Assembly (NCBI RefSeq): GCF_000196015.1
Contig: NC_007973.1
Span: 3,038,001-3,102,000 of the forward strand
DNA from: Cupriavidus metallidurans CH34
GTDB lineage: Bacteria > Pseudomonadota > Gammaproteobacteria > Burkholderiales > Burkholderiaceae
Reading direction: 5' to 3'
Length of the DNA: 64,000 bases
Of this stretch, positions 19,902 through 28,603 are shown one piece after another. How positions within the stretch are numbered: the first letter of the stretch is position 1; the number at the start of each line of letters is the position of its first letter. Made by a program: the position numbers and the translations under genes. Under the pieces are notes generated by a model, which was given only the letters and a program-made list of their open reading frames with translations, made no database searches and was not told the origin of the DNA.

Positions 19902-20306
19902 ATGGGCGCTGGGCGACAAGGGCTCATCCTGTTCGGGCACGGCGCGCGCGACGCGCGCTGGCGCGATCCGTTCGACCGGCTTCACGAAAAGCTCGTGGCG
20001 TTGCTGCCGGACTGTGCGGTTCGACTGGCGTTCCTGGAACTGATGACGCCGTCGCTGGAGGACGCCATCGACGAGCTGGCGGCGGCTGGCGTTGGCGCGA
20101 TCACGGTCGTGCCGGTGTTCTTCGGCCAGGGTGGGCATCTGCGGCGCGATTTCCCGCTGCTGATCGACGCGTGCCGGGCGAAGTATCCGGGGGTGGAGAT
20201 TCGCGCTTCGGATGCGGTCGGCGAAGTCGACAGCGTGCTCGATGCCATCGCGGCATATTGCGCGCTGACCCTTTCTCCCGCTCCCGCCCCCGATTCTGGA
20301 CATTAG
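19902..20306 (+). CDS. cbiX: CbiX-type sirohydrochlorin chelatase
   Basis: This 134-residue short CbiX protein contains GLILFGHGARDARW with the metal-binding histidine and PVFFGQGGHLRRDFPLLID with the second histidine. Such short CbiX enzymes insert a divalent metal into sirohydrochlorin, giving siroheme or a cobalamin precursor. It starts two bases after lptG and may be read with it. The nearby cobA and the siroheme-dependent CysI suggest it serves siroheme synthesis here, with iron as metal; this is inference. Confidence 0.85.
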   Translation: MGAGRQGLILFGHGARDARWRDPFDRLHEKLVALLPDCAVRLAFLELMTPSLEDAIDELAAAGVGAITVVPVFFGQGGHLRRDFPLLIDACRAKYPGVEIRASDAVGEVDSVLDAIAAYCALTLSPAPAPDSGH

Positions 20307-20323
20307 CCCGGGACACAAAATGC

Positions 20324-20355
20324 AAAAAGGCCAGAGTCAATCTCTGGCCTTTTTT
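20324..20355. terminator. Bidirectional rho-independent terminator
   Basis: A stem AAAAAGGCCAGAG / CTCTGGCCTTTTT with a short loop lies between cbiX and the convergent cobA gene, with A and T runs on both sides. Confidence 0.88.
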
Positions 20356-20371
20356 CCACCGGGCAAACCGA

Positions 20372-21136
20372 TCACGCGGCGCGTTCGGCTTCCACGTACT
20401 CCGTCGCCCTGCTCCCCAGGGCCTCGCCGATCATCAGCAGGCTGGGCTGCACCGGGTCCATCCAGCGTGCCGCCTCGCCTGCCGCCATCTGGCCCAGCGT
20501 GAACTGGTGGCTGCGCTGGCGCGGCGTCGTAGCGGCTTCCACTACCCATGCGGGTGTCGACGCCGGCTTGCCGCGAGCGATCAACTGCGTCGCAATGTTC
20601 GCCGCCTGATCACGGCCCATGTAGTAGATGATCGTGTCTGCCTTCACATCGGCCTCCACGTCGACGGCATCGGCCGCCTTGGCCTGGGTAGCGAACGCCA
20701 CGCTGCGCGATACACCACGCTTGGTCAAGGGCCGGCCGATCGCGCTGGCCGCCGCGAGCGCCGCGGTGATGCCGGGCACCACCTCGTACTCGATACCGGC
20801 CGCTTCCAGCGCCTGCAACTCCTCGTCGGCGCGGCCAAACAGCATCGGGTCGCCGCCCTTGAGCCGCACCACGCGCTCGTGCTTTGTGGCCAGGTCGACG
20901 ATCTGGCGATTGATGAAGAGCTGCGCCGTGGAACGCTGGCCGCAGCGCTTGCCCACCTCGACCAGTTCGGCCTGCGGACACCACGCCAGCATCTCGGGCG
21001 ATACGAGTGCATCGTGCAGCACGACCTGCGCCTCGCCCAACAGTCGTGCGCCGCGCACCGTAATGAGATCGGCCGCGCCGGGACCCGCACCAATCAGGTA
21101 CACCTTGCCCGTGGCCTTGCCGTGCTGCCTGTCCAT
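20372..21136 (-). CDS. cobA: Uroporphyrinogen-III C-methyltransferase
   Basis: This 254-residue enzyme makes precorrin-2 from uroporphyrinogen III with two SAM molecules, the branch to siroheme. Signatures are VYLIGAGPGAADLITVRGARLL at the start, RLKGGDPMLFGRADEE around residue 95 and VVPGITAALAAASAIGRPLTKRG around 120. It is the single-domain type, without the CysG oxidase/chelatase part, so CbiX or another chelatase must complete the pathway. It closes the cysI-to-cobA operon, which fits supply of siroheme to CysI. Confidence 0.93.
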   Translation of the reverse strand: MDRQHGKATGKVYLIGAGPGAADLITVRGARLLGEAQVVLHDALVSPEMLAWCPQAELVEVGKRCGQRSTAQLFINRQIVDLATKHERVVRLKGGDPMLFGRADEELQALEAAGIEYEVVPGITAALAAASAIGRPLTKRGVSRSVAFATQAKAADAVDVEADVKADTIIYYMGRDQAANIATQLIARGKPASTPAWVVEAATTPRQRSHQFTLGQMAAGEAARWMDPVQPSLLMIGEALGSRATEYVEAERAA

Positions 21137-21175
21137 CCTGACCCTCGCTGTATGAAGTACCCGACTCAGACGATA

Positions 21176-22480
21176 TCAGGCATACGCACGGATCATGCCC
21201 GCCGCCACCGTGTGGTTGGTGGCTTCGTCGATCAGCACGAACGCGCCCGTCGCCGGATTGTCGCCGTATGTATCGCAGACGATCGGCTTCTGCAGCGAGA
21301 TCTGCACCGAACCGATGTCGTTCAGGTTGATCTCATGGCGGCCGGTTTCGTGCGACAGCGTATGCACATCCAGCACGCGATCCACCGCCGACACGCGCGC
21401 GAACACGCTGGCCGTAGTGTGCTTGAGCACGTACTTGCGCGACGGATTCAGCGACTCATCGTCGAACCAGCACAGGTCGGCAGTCAGCTTCTTCGCCGAT
21501 TCGGCGGCGGTATCGGCCGACACGAACATGTCACCACGCGATACATCAACGTCTTCGGCCAGACGCACCGTGACGGTGTCGCCGGCGCTGGCGGAATCGG
21601 CCGATCCATTCGGCGTCAGCACTTCGGCCACCACGGCTTCGCGATTGGCGGGCAGCACGCGCAGCTTCTGGCCCACGCGCACGGTGCCGGCTTCCACACG
21701 GCCAGCGTAGCCACGGAAGTCGTCGGCGGCGGAACCGTCCTGGCGAACCACCAGTTGCACCGGGAAGCGCAGCGCGGCATCGCCTACCGGCGCCACATCT
21801 TCCACCGGCAGCGATTCCAGCAGCGGCAGCAGCGGCTCGCCCTGGTACCACGGCATGGCGTCGCTGGCATGGACGATGTTGTCGCCACGCAGTGCCGACA
21901 CCGGCACGTAGGTCACATCCTTCAGGCCCAGTTGCGCGGCCAGTTCGATGTAGGCGGCGCGGATCTCGTTGAAGCGCTGCTCGCTGTAGTCAACCAGGTC
22001 CATCTTGTTCACGGCGACGATCACGTGCTGCAGTTCCAGCAACTTCAGGATTGCCGAGTGACGCTTGGTCTGGGCCAGCAGCTCGGCGCGGCCGTCCTTG
22101 ACCGTGACGCGGGTGGCATCCACCAGCACGATGGCGGCGTGCGCAGTCGAGGCGCCCGTCACCATGTTGCGCGTGTACTGCTCGTGGCCCGGCGTATCGG
22201 CAATGATGAACTTGCGGCGCGCGGTCGAGAAATAGCGGTAAGCCACGTCGATCGTGATGCCCTGCTCTCGCTCGGCCTCGAGGCCGTCGGTCAGCAGCGA
22301 GAAGTCGATCTGCTCGCCAGCGGTGCGCTTGTTCTTGGCGTTGGCCAGCGCGGTGAGCTGGTCGGACAGCACTGCCTTGCTGTCAAACAACAGACGGCCG
22401 ATCAGCGTGCTCTTGCCGTCGTCCACGGAGCCCGCGGTGATGAAACGCAGCAGGCCTTGATGTTGGGATTGGTGAGACAT
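21176..22480 (-). CDS. cysN: Sulfate adenylyltransferase subunit 1 (GTPase)
   Basis: This 434-residue protein is an EF-Tu-like GTPase that drives APS formation by CysD. The P-loop is AGSVDDGKSTLIGRLL, followed by DTPGHEQYTRNM and the guanine-specificity motif NKMD. A beta-barrel C-terminal part follows. It lacks a fused CysC kinase domain, consistent with a pathway that reduces APS directly. It lies 25 bp downstream of cysD. Confidence 0.95.
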   Translation of the reverse strand: MSHQSQHQGLLRFITAGSVDDGKSTLIGRLLFDSKAVLSDQLTALANAKNKRTAGEQIDFSLLTDGLEAEREQGITIDVAYRYFSTARRKFIIADTPGHEQYTRNMVTGASTAHAAIVLVDATRVTVKDGRAELLAQTKRHSAILKLLELQHVIVAVNKMDLVDYSEQRFNEIRAAYIELAAQLGLKDVTYVPVSALRGDNIVHASDAMPWYQGEPLLPLLESLPVEDVAPVGDAALRFPVQLVVRQDGSAADDFRGYAGRVEAGTVRVGQKLRVLPANREAVVAEVLTPNGSADSASAGDTVTVRLAEDVDVSRGDMFVSADTAAESAKKLTADLCWFDDESLNPSRKYVLKHTTASVFARVSAVDRVLDVHTLSHETGRHEINLNDIGSVQISLQKPIVCDTYGDNPATGAFVLIDEATNHTVAAGMIRAYA

Positions 22481-22505
22481 TGTCGTATTCCTCTGCTGCG
22501 TCGAT

Positions 22506-23477
22506 TTAGAAGTAGCCTTCTTTTTTCCGGCGTTCCATCGACGCTTCGCTCGTCTGGTCGTCCATGCGGGTGGCGCCGCGCTCGGTGATCTCGGTCACCG
22601 CGGTCTCCGCGATGATCTCCACCGGCGTGGCCGCGGTGCTAGCCACCGGGCACGTGCAGCTGATGTCGCCCACGGTGCGGAAGCGGACCGACAGCACTTC
22701 GCTCACATCGCCATCCTGCTTCGGCGTAATCGGCGTCACCGGCACCAGCAGGCCGTTCTTGCGCACCACTTCGCGCTCGTGCGCGTAGTAGATCGGCGGC
22801 AGGGCCAGGTTTTCGCGGGCGATGTACTGCCACACGTCGAGTTCGGTCCAGTTCGAGATCGGAAACACGCGCATCTGCTCGCCTTGGGCCATGCGGGCGT
22901 TGTACAGGCTCCACAGTTCCGGGCGTTGGGCCTTCGGGTCCCACTGGCCGAACTCGTCGCGGAACGAGAAGATGCGCTCCTTGGCGCGAGCCTTTTCTTC
23001 ATCGCGACGGGCACCGCCCATCAGCGCGTCGAACTTGTGCGCCTCGATCGTTTCCAGCAGCGTCACAGCCTGTGCGGCGTTGCGCGAATCGGTTTCCTTG
23101 CGCAGGCGCACGGTGCCACGCTTGATCGAATCCTCGACATGGCCCACCACCAGGCGCGCGCCCAGTTCGCCCACACGCTGGTCGCGGAACTGGATCACTT
23201 CCGGATAGTTGTGGCCGGTGTCGATGTGGACCAGCGGGAACGGCAGCTCCACCTTGCGGTCGCCCAAGCGGAAGGCCTTGAGCGCCAGATGCAGCATGAC
23301 AATCGAATCCTTGCCGCCGGAGAACAGCAGCGCCGGGTTGCGGCACTCGGCCACCACCTCGCGGATGATGTAGATCGATTCGGCTTCGAGCCGGTCGAGG
23401 TGGTCGTTCTGGACCTGCAGCAGGTGTTCCACGTTGGCGGGGATGCCTGCGCTTGCGATGTCGTTCATGATGCCCAT
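22506..23477 (-). CDS. cysD: Sulfate adenylyltransferase subunit 2
   Basis: This 323-residue ATP-PPi lyase subunit makes adenosine 5'-phosphosulfate. The PP-loop motif is ALLFSGGKDSIVMLHLALKAF; VHIDTGHNYPEVIQFRD and the C-terminal GDISCTCPV, ERGATRMDDQ and RRKKEGYF follow, all family hallmarks. The start is taken at 23477 (MGIMNDIAS), with a second ATG three codons later at 23468 that is nearly as good. It sits between cysH and cysN. Confidence 0.95.
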   Translation of the reverse strand: MGIMNDIASAGIPANVEHLLQVQNDHLDRLEAESIYIIREVVAECRNPALLFSGGKDSIVMLHLALKAFRLGDRKVELPFPLVHIDTGHNYPEVIQFRDQRVGELGARLVVGHVEDSIKRGTVRLRKETDSRNAAQAVTLLETIEAHKFDALMGGARRDEEKARAKERIFSFRDEFGQWDPKAQRPELWSLYNARMAQGEQMRVFPISNWTELDVWQYIARENLALPPIYYAHEREVVRKNGLLVPVTPITPKQDGDVSEVLSVRFRTVGDISCTCPVASTAATPVEIIAETAVTEITERGATRMDDQTSEASMERRKKEGYF

Positions 23478-23503
23478 GTCGTTCTCGGCCTCAAATATTC
23501 TGT

Positions 23504-24304
23504 TCAGTGCTTGATGTTCTGTTCGTGGAGCCCGCACTCTTTCGAGTCCTTGCTCTCCCACCACCACCGTCCGGCGCGTACATCCTCGCCGGCCTTGACC
23601 GCCCGCGTACAGGGCTCGCAACCGATGCTCGGATAGCCCTTCTCGTGCAGCGCGTTGACCGGGACGTTGTGGCGCGACAGGTACGCCCACACTTCGGCCT
23701 CGGTCCAGTCGGCCAGCGGATTGAACTTGGGAATGCCGCGCGACTCGTCCGTTTCCTCGAACGGCAGTTCGGCGCGCGTCACGGCCTGCTCGCGGCGCTG
23801 GCCCGTCATCCACGCATCGGCGTGCGAAAGCGCGCGATTGAGCGGTTCCACCTTGCGGATGCCGCAGCAGCTCTTGCGCAGGTCCACGCTGTCGTAGAAG
23901 GCATTCAGGCCGTTCTTCTTCAGGTAGTTCTCCACGGCTTCCTGGTCGGGCGTGAACTGCTCGATCGTGTAGCCGTAGTGCGTCTCGACCTTGTCCAGCA
24001 CAGCAAGCGTTTCGGCGTGCAGGCGGCCGGTGTTCAGCGTGAACACGCGGATGCCGGCGCGCACGGCCGGGCTGCCGCGCAGGATCGCGTCGGTCAGCAC
24101 CATGTCTTCGGCGGCCAGGCTCGTGGCGAAGCGCGCGCGGAAGAAACGCGCCGCGATTCCGGACAGGCGTTCGGCCAGTTCACGTTCCTTCACTTCGAGC
24201 GCCTCGATCGTGCCGGCGTACGCCGGCTTCGTCCACAGCGCTGGGGGGCGCAGCGACGACACCGAACCGTCGACGACTGGGATCTCGGAGATCACGGAGC
24301 TCAT
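23504..24304 (-). CDS. cysH: Assimilatory adenylylsulfate (APS/PAPS) reductase
   Basis: This 266-residue enzyme reduces APS to sulfite using thioredoxin. It carries the two iron–sulfur cysteine pairs (RKSCCGIRKVEPL and IGCEPCTRAV) and the catalytic C-terminal ECGLH. The [4Fe-4S] ligands point to an APS reductase rather than the PAPS type of enterobacteria, which fits the lack of cysC here. The start overlaps DUF934 by four bases. The longer open frame upstream is antisense-like extension without family similarity. Confidence 0.93.
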   Translation of the reverse strand: MSSVISEIPVVDGSVSSLRPPALWTKPAYAGTIEALEVKERELAERLSGIAARFFRARFATSLAAEDMVLTDAILRGSPAVRAGIRVFTLNTGRLHAETLAVLDKVETHYGYTIEQFTPDQEAVENYLKKNGLNAFYDSVDLRKSCCGIRKVEPLNRALSHADAWMTGQRREQAVTRAELPFEETDESRGIPKFNPLADWTEAEVWAYLSRHNVPVNALHEKGYPSIGCEPCTRAVKAGEDVRAGRWWWESKDSKECGLHEQNIKH

Positions 24305-24876
24305 GCCACGCCCCGGGCGGTCACGTCGGCACGTGCGCGGCGGAACAGCGGCAGCGGCTCGTCCACCGAAGCCTGGTAGGCCACCGTGAACTCGGTGAAG
24401 CCCTTCAGCGCGTCGTCGATGTTCTTGTCGGCGCGCACCGCGAAAGTGTCGAAGCCGCAGCGCTTCATGAAGTTGAGCTGATCGCGCAGCACGTCGCCGA
24501 TCGCGCGCAGCTGGCCTGCCCAGTGGTAGCGCGTGCGCAGCAGATAGGCCGACGAGAAACCGCGGCCATCGCGGAACACCGGGAAGTCCACGGCCACGAC
24601 CGATACGCGATCGAACAGCGCTTCGGCGTCGCCCGGCTCGTCTTCCGGCGCCAGCCACACGCCGGTGATGGCCTTGTCGCGGCCAGCCAGCAGGGCTTCG
24701 TTCGCCTTCCACACCGACAGCGGGAACAGCACGGCGTCGGTGCCTTGCGCGACGGCAGCGATCTTTGCCTCGTCGAGCGGTTCGGTTTCGGTGGCACGCA
24801 GCACGGTCCAGCTATCGTCGACGATGACAGGACGGAATTCGGCGGCGTCGCGTTGCAGTTGAATGATCTTTGCCAT
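24301..24876 (-). CDS. DUF934 domain-containing protein of the sulfate-reduction operon
   Basis: This 191-residue cytosolic protein has no known activity. The conserved stretch GVWLAPEDEPGDAEALFDRVSVVAVDFPVFRDGRGFSSAYLLR is typical of DUF934. It occurs almost always between cysI and cysH, as here, so a supporting role in sulfite reduction (perhaps electron supply or assembly) is likely. It overlaps cysH by ATGA and follows cysI by 18 bp. Confidence 0.88.
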   Translation of the reverse strand: MAKIIQLQRDAAEFRPVIVDDSWTVLRATETEPLDEAKIAAVAQGTDAVLFPLSVWKANEALLAGRDKAITGVWLAPEDEPGDAEALFDRVSVVAVDFPVFRDGRGFSSAYLLRTRYHWAGQLRAIGDVLRDQLNFMKRCGFDTFAVRADKNIDDALKGFTEFTVAYQASVDEPLPLFRRARADVTARGVA

Positions 24877-24894
24877 GTTCGGTAACTCCGTTCG

Positions 24895-26577
24895 TCAGGC
24901 TTCGGCGCGCTCTTCGCGCTGCTTGTCCGCGTACACCCGTTCCTTGAACGGCGCGATGCCAATCCGGCCAACGGTTTCGATAAAGCGCTCGTCGCCAACA
25001 CGGTTGGCCACGAATGTCTCGATGATGCGCGACACCACATCGGGCATCTCGTGGGCGCTGAACGACGGGCCGATCACCTTGCCCAGCGCCGTGTCATTGC
25101 CCTGGGCGCCGCCGATCGTGACCTGGTACCACTCGGCGCCATCCTTGTCGACGCCCAGCACGCCGATGTTGCCGACGTGGTGGTGGCCGCAGGCGTTGAT
25201 GCAACCCGAGATGTTCAGCGAGATGTCGCCGAGGTCGTAGACGTAGTCGAGGTTGTCGAAGCGCTCCTGGATCGCCAGCGCGATCGGAATCGACTTGGCG
25301 TTGGCCAGCGAGCAGAAGTCGCCGCCCGGGCAAGCGATGATGTCGGTCAGCAGGCCGATGTTGGCCGTGGCCAGACCGGCCTTCTTCGCGTCTTCCCACA
25401 GCGCGAACAGGTCACGCTTTTTCACATCGGGCAGCACCAGGTTCTGCTCATGCGCCACGCGCAGTTCGCCATAGCCATAGCGATCAGCGAAATCGGCAAC
25501 CGTGTCCATTTGCGCGGACGTGGCATCGCCCGGGGGCGACACCGGACCCGGCTTGGTCGACAGCGTCACGGATGCATAGCCCGGCACCTTGTGCGCGTGC
25601 ACGTTGCGGTTGACCCAGCGTGCGAACGCCTTGTTCTCGAGCAGGTGCTTTTCGAACGATGCGTCGGTGTCGGGCAGCTTTTCGTAGGCGGGCGGCTGGA
25701 AGTACTGCGCCACGCGATCGAACTCGGCCTGCGTCAGCGTGCCCGGGCCGTCCTTGCTGAACTTCCACTCTTCTTCCACTTCGGCGGCGAACTTCTCGGC
25801 GCCGATGGCCTTCACCAAGATCTTGATGCGGGCCTTGTACTTGTTGTCGCGGCGGCCGTAGCGGTTGTACACGCGGATCGCGGACTCCACATAGGTCAGC
25901 ATGTGCTGCCACGGCAGATCTTCCTTGATGATCGTGCCCAGAATCGGCGTGCGGCCCAGACCTCCACCAGCAAGGATGCGCAGGCGCGTCTCGCCAGCGG
26001 CGTTCTTGTACGCATAGATGCCGATATCGTGCATCTGCACCACGGCGCGGTCATCGGCCGACGACGAGATGGCGATCTTGAACTTGCGCGGCAGGAACGC
26101 GAATTCGGGCTGGAACGTGCTCCACTGGCGCAGCAGTTCGGCCAGCACGCGCGGGTCCACCGTCTCGTCCGGCGCCACGCCGGCGAACTGGTCGGTGGTG
26201 ATGTTGCGCACGCAGTTGCCGGAGGTCTGGATGCCGTGCATTTCGACGCTGGCGAGGTCGTCCAGCACGTCGGGCACGCGCTCCAGATCCATCCAGTTGT
26301 ACTGGATGTTCTGGCGCGTGGAGAAATGGCCGTAGTCGCGGTCGTAGGTGCGGGCGATATGGGCCAGCATGCGCATCTGCTTCGAGGCCAGCAGGCCGTA
26401 CGGAATCGCCACGCGCAGCATGTAGGCGTGACGCTGCATGTACAGGCCGTTCTGCAGGCGCAGCGGCAGGAATTCTTCCTCGGTCAGCTCATCGGACAGG
26501 CGGCGACGCACCTGGTCACGGAACTGGGCAACGCGCTCCTGGACGATACGCTGGTCATATTGATCGTACTGATACAT
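24895..26577 (-). CDS. cysI: Sulfite reductase hemoprotein (nitrite/sulfite reductase family)
   Basis: This 560-residue enzyme reduces sulfite to sulfide with siroheme coupled to a [4Fe-4S] cluster. Two ferredoxin-like and two siroheme-binding repeats are present: RTYDRDYGHFSTRQNIQYNW, then TSGNCVRNITTDQFAGV in the first half, and the cluster ligands CPGGDFCSLA and SGCINACGHHHVGNIG in the second. No fused flavoprotein is present. It heads the leftward operon; the start is MYQYDQYDQ. Confidence 0.93.
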   Translation of the reverse strand: MYQYDQYDQRIVQERVAQFRDQVRRRLSDELTEEEFLPLRLQNGLYMQRHAYMLRVAIPYGLLASKQMRMLAHIARTYDRDYGHFSTRQNIQYNWMDLERVPDVLDDLASVEMHGIQTSGNCVRNITTDQFAGVAPDETVDPRVLAELLRQWSTFQPEFAFLPRKFKIAISSSADDRAVVQMHDIGIYAYKNAAGETRLRILAGGGLGRTPILGTIIKEDLPWQHMLTYVESAIRVYNRYGRRDNKYKARIKILVKAIGAEKFAAEVEEEWKFSKDGPGTLTQAEFDRVAQYFQPPAYEKLPDTDASFEKHLLENKAFARWVNRNVHAHKVPGYASVTLSTKPGPVSPPGDATSAQMDTVADFADRYGYGELRVAHEQNLVLPDVKKRDLFALWEDAKKAGLATANIGLLTDIIACPGGDFCSLANAKSIPIALAIQERFDNLDYVYDLGDISLNISGCINACGHHHVGNIGVLGVDKDGAEWYQVTIGGAQGNDTALGKVIGPSFSAHEMPDVVSRIIETFVANRVGDERFIETVGRIGIAPFKERVYADKQREERAEA

Positions 26578-26685
26578 GGTGTGGGTCCGTTCAGTATTCG
26601 GTAACTTTAGGGAGGCTGGTCAGGAATGAAGCGAAGCGGTTCTGGCAAGGCCGTGTAACGACGCCTGAATCATTCATAACCGGTC

Positions 26686-27459
26686 TCATGAAACGAGCTT
26701 GATGGCCACGAGCGTCAGCGTCGTGGCAAGTGCGGCGCGCACGATCCGCTCGGGCAGTGCCCGCGACAGTTGCGCACCGAGCCAGATGCCGGGGATCGAG
26801 CCCACCAGCAGCGCCAGCAACAAATTCCAGTCGACCGTGCCGAGCCACACGTGGCCCAGCCCTGCCACGGCCGTGAGCGGCACGGCGTAGGCGATATCGG
26901 TACCGGCCACTTCGGCCGGTTTCATATGGGGATACAGCAGCAGGATCAGCGTCGCGCCCACGGCGCCGGCACCGATCGACGACACCGTCACCAGCACGCC
27001 GATCACGGCGCCCACCAGCACGGTGGCCACCACCTGCTTGCGGCCTTCGAGCTGGAAGCGCGGGTTGCGCGCCAGCCAGGCCAGCATCTGCTTGCGGAAC
27101 AGCAGCGACAGCACGGTCAGCAGGACCGACACACCGATCGTCACGCGGATCGCGTGGAGCCACTGCGCATTGAGTTCACCCGCGCTCTTGAGCACGAGGA
27201 TGGCGGCCACGGCGGCCGGCAGGCTGCCCACGCACAGGCGGCGCACCACCTGCCACTGCACATGGCCGTGCGCCCGGTGGGCCAGCGTGCCGAAGCCCTT
27301 GGTAATCGAGGCAAACGCCAGGTCAGTGCCCACCGCAGTGGCCGGCGAGAAGCCGAACAGCAGCGTCAGCAGCGGCGTCATGAGCGAACCCCCGCCGACT
27401 CCGGTCAGACCGACCAGGAGACCTACCAGCAGACCGGAAACGGTATAGGCAAGGGACAT
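26686..27459 (-). CDS. TauE/SafE family sulfite exporter-like membrane protein
   Basis: This 257-residue integral membrane protein has about eight spans. The repeated TauE motif is seen as GLLVGLLVGLTGVGGGSLMTPLLTLLFG at the start and GAVIGVLVTVSSIGAGAVGATLI in the middle. Members export sulfite, sulfoacetate or related anions. Position between the cys operon and cysB suggests export of excess sulfite or uptake of a sulfur compound. Direction and substrate are not known. Confidence 0.88.
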   Translation of the reverse strand: MSLAYTVSGLLVGLLVGLTGVGGGSLMTPLLTLLFGFSPATAVGTDLAFASITKGFGTLAHRAHGHVQWQVVRRLCVGSLPAAVAAILVLKSAGELNAQWLHAIRVTIGVSVLLTVLSLLFRKQMLAWLARNPRFQLEGRKQVVATVLVGAVIGVLVTVSSIGAGAVGATLILLLYPHMKPAEVAGTDIAYAVPLTAVAGLGHVWLGTVDWNLLLALLVGSIPGIWLGAQLSRALPERIVRAALATTLTLVAIKLVS

Positions 27460-27631
27460 CGGGGGGGATTCTCGAGTTGCCCGGCTTTCCCCTCGTCCGC
27501 GTCACCTATACAGGCTGGGGGCTGGACGCAATACGGGCAGGCCGAACGTTTAACAAAGTTCGAGAATCGTAATAAACTCGCCTCATACCTCAAACTAATA
27601 AGAAGTTGTTTGTTTATACGGACGCAGTTAT

Positions 27632-28573
27632 ATGAACCTTCATCAATTCCGCTTTGTGCGTGAGGCTGTCCGTCAGAATTTCAACTTGACGGAGGCCGCA
27701 AAGGCGCTCTATACGTCACAACCCGGCGTTTCCAAGGCGATTATCGAACTGGAAGAGGAGCTAGGTGTCGATATCTTCACACGACACGGCAAACGGATTC
27801 GCAGCCTGACCGAACCGGGGCGGCGCATCCTGACCTCGGTAGAGAAGATCCTGCAGGAAGTGGAAAGTCTGAAGCGCGTGGGCAAGGACTACGCGGCACA
27901 GGATCAGGGCAACTTCACCATCGCCACCACCCATACCCAGGCCCGTTACGCGCTGCCGCGCGTGATCAGCGAGTTCACCAAGCGCTACCCGAAGGTGCGG
28001 CTGTCGATCCAGCAGGGCAATCCGGCGCAGATCGCCGACATGATCTTGCATGACCAGGCCGATCTGGGCATCGCCACCGAGGGCATCTCGGGCGACAAGA
28101 GCCTGGTGTCGCTGCCCGGGTACCAGTGGCAGCATATGGTGATTACGCCACCTGACCATCCGCTGCTGGAGAAAAAGCACCTGACGCTGGAAGACCTGGC
28201 CACCTTTCCGCTGATCACCTATGACGTGAACTTTGCTGGCCGGCCCAAGATCGACAAGGCATTCGAGTTGCGCCATCTCCAGCCGGACATCGTGCTGGAG
28301 GCCATCGACGCCGACGTCATCAAGACGTACGTCGAGGTTGGCCTGGGCGTCGGCATCGTGGCCGGCCTTGCCTACGACCCCGAACGTGACCGCAACCTGC
28401 GCGGCATTCCGGCCGGCCACCTGTTTGGCACCAATGTCACCCACCTGGCCGTCAAGCAGGGGGCCTATCTACGCAGCTTCGTCTATACATTCATCGAGTT
28501 GTTCTCGCCGACCCTGAACCGCAAGCTGGTGGAACAGGCGATGTCGGGCGACCACGAAGCCTACGAACTCTGA
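27632..28573 (+). CDS. cysB: CysB family transcriptional regulator
   Basis: This 313-residue LysR-type regulator starts MNLHQFRFVREAVRQNFNLTEAAKALYTSQPGVSKAIIELEEELGVDIFTRHGKR, nearly the CysB HTH consensus. The effector domain includes the TTHTQARYALP segment that binds the inducer and DQADLGIATEGI. It activates sulfur assimilation when O-acetylserine is present. It is divergent from the TauE/cys genes; the AT-rich 170-bp gap (27,460–27,631) is the probable control region. Confidence 0.94.
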   Translation: MNLHQFRFVREAVRQNFNLTEAAKALYTSQPGVSKAIIELEEELGVDIFTRHGKRIRSLTEPGRRILTSVEKILQEVESLKRVGKDYAAQDQGNFTIATTHTQARYALPRVISEFTKRYPKVRLSIQQGNPAQIADMILHDQADLGIATEGISGDKSLVSLPGYQWQHMVITPPDHPLLEKKHLTLEDLATFPLITYDVNFAGRPKIDKAFELRHLQPDIVLEAIDADVIKTYVEVGLGVGIVAGLAYDPERDRNLRGIPAGHLFGTNVTHLAVKQGAYLRSFVYTFIELFSPTLNRKLVEQAMSGDHEAYEL

Positions 28574-28603
28574 GCATCGCTCGAAGCACCCTGCCCTATA
28601 TAT

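Noticed and set aside
19862..22588. Very long open frame (908 codons) on the + strand
   Set aside because: It is antisense to cobA and cysN and exists because of high GC content. The product is rich in His, Arg and Gly without any domain, while the minus-strand genes are clear.
25051..26604. 517-codon frame on the + strand
   Set aside because: Complete antisense shadow of cysI; no ribosome site or protein family.
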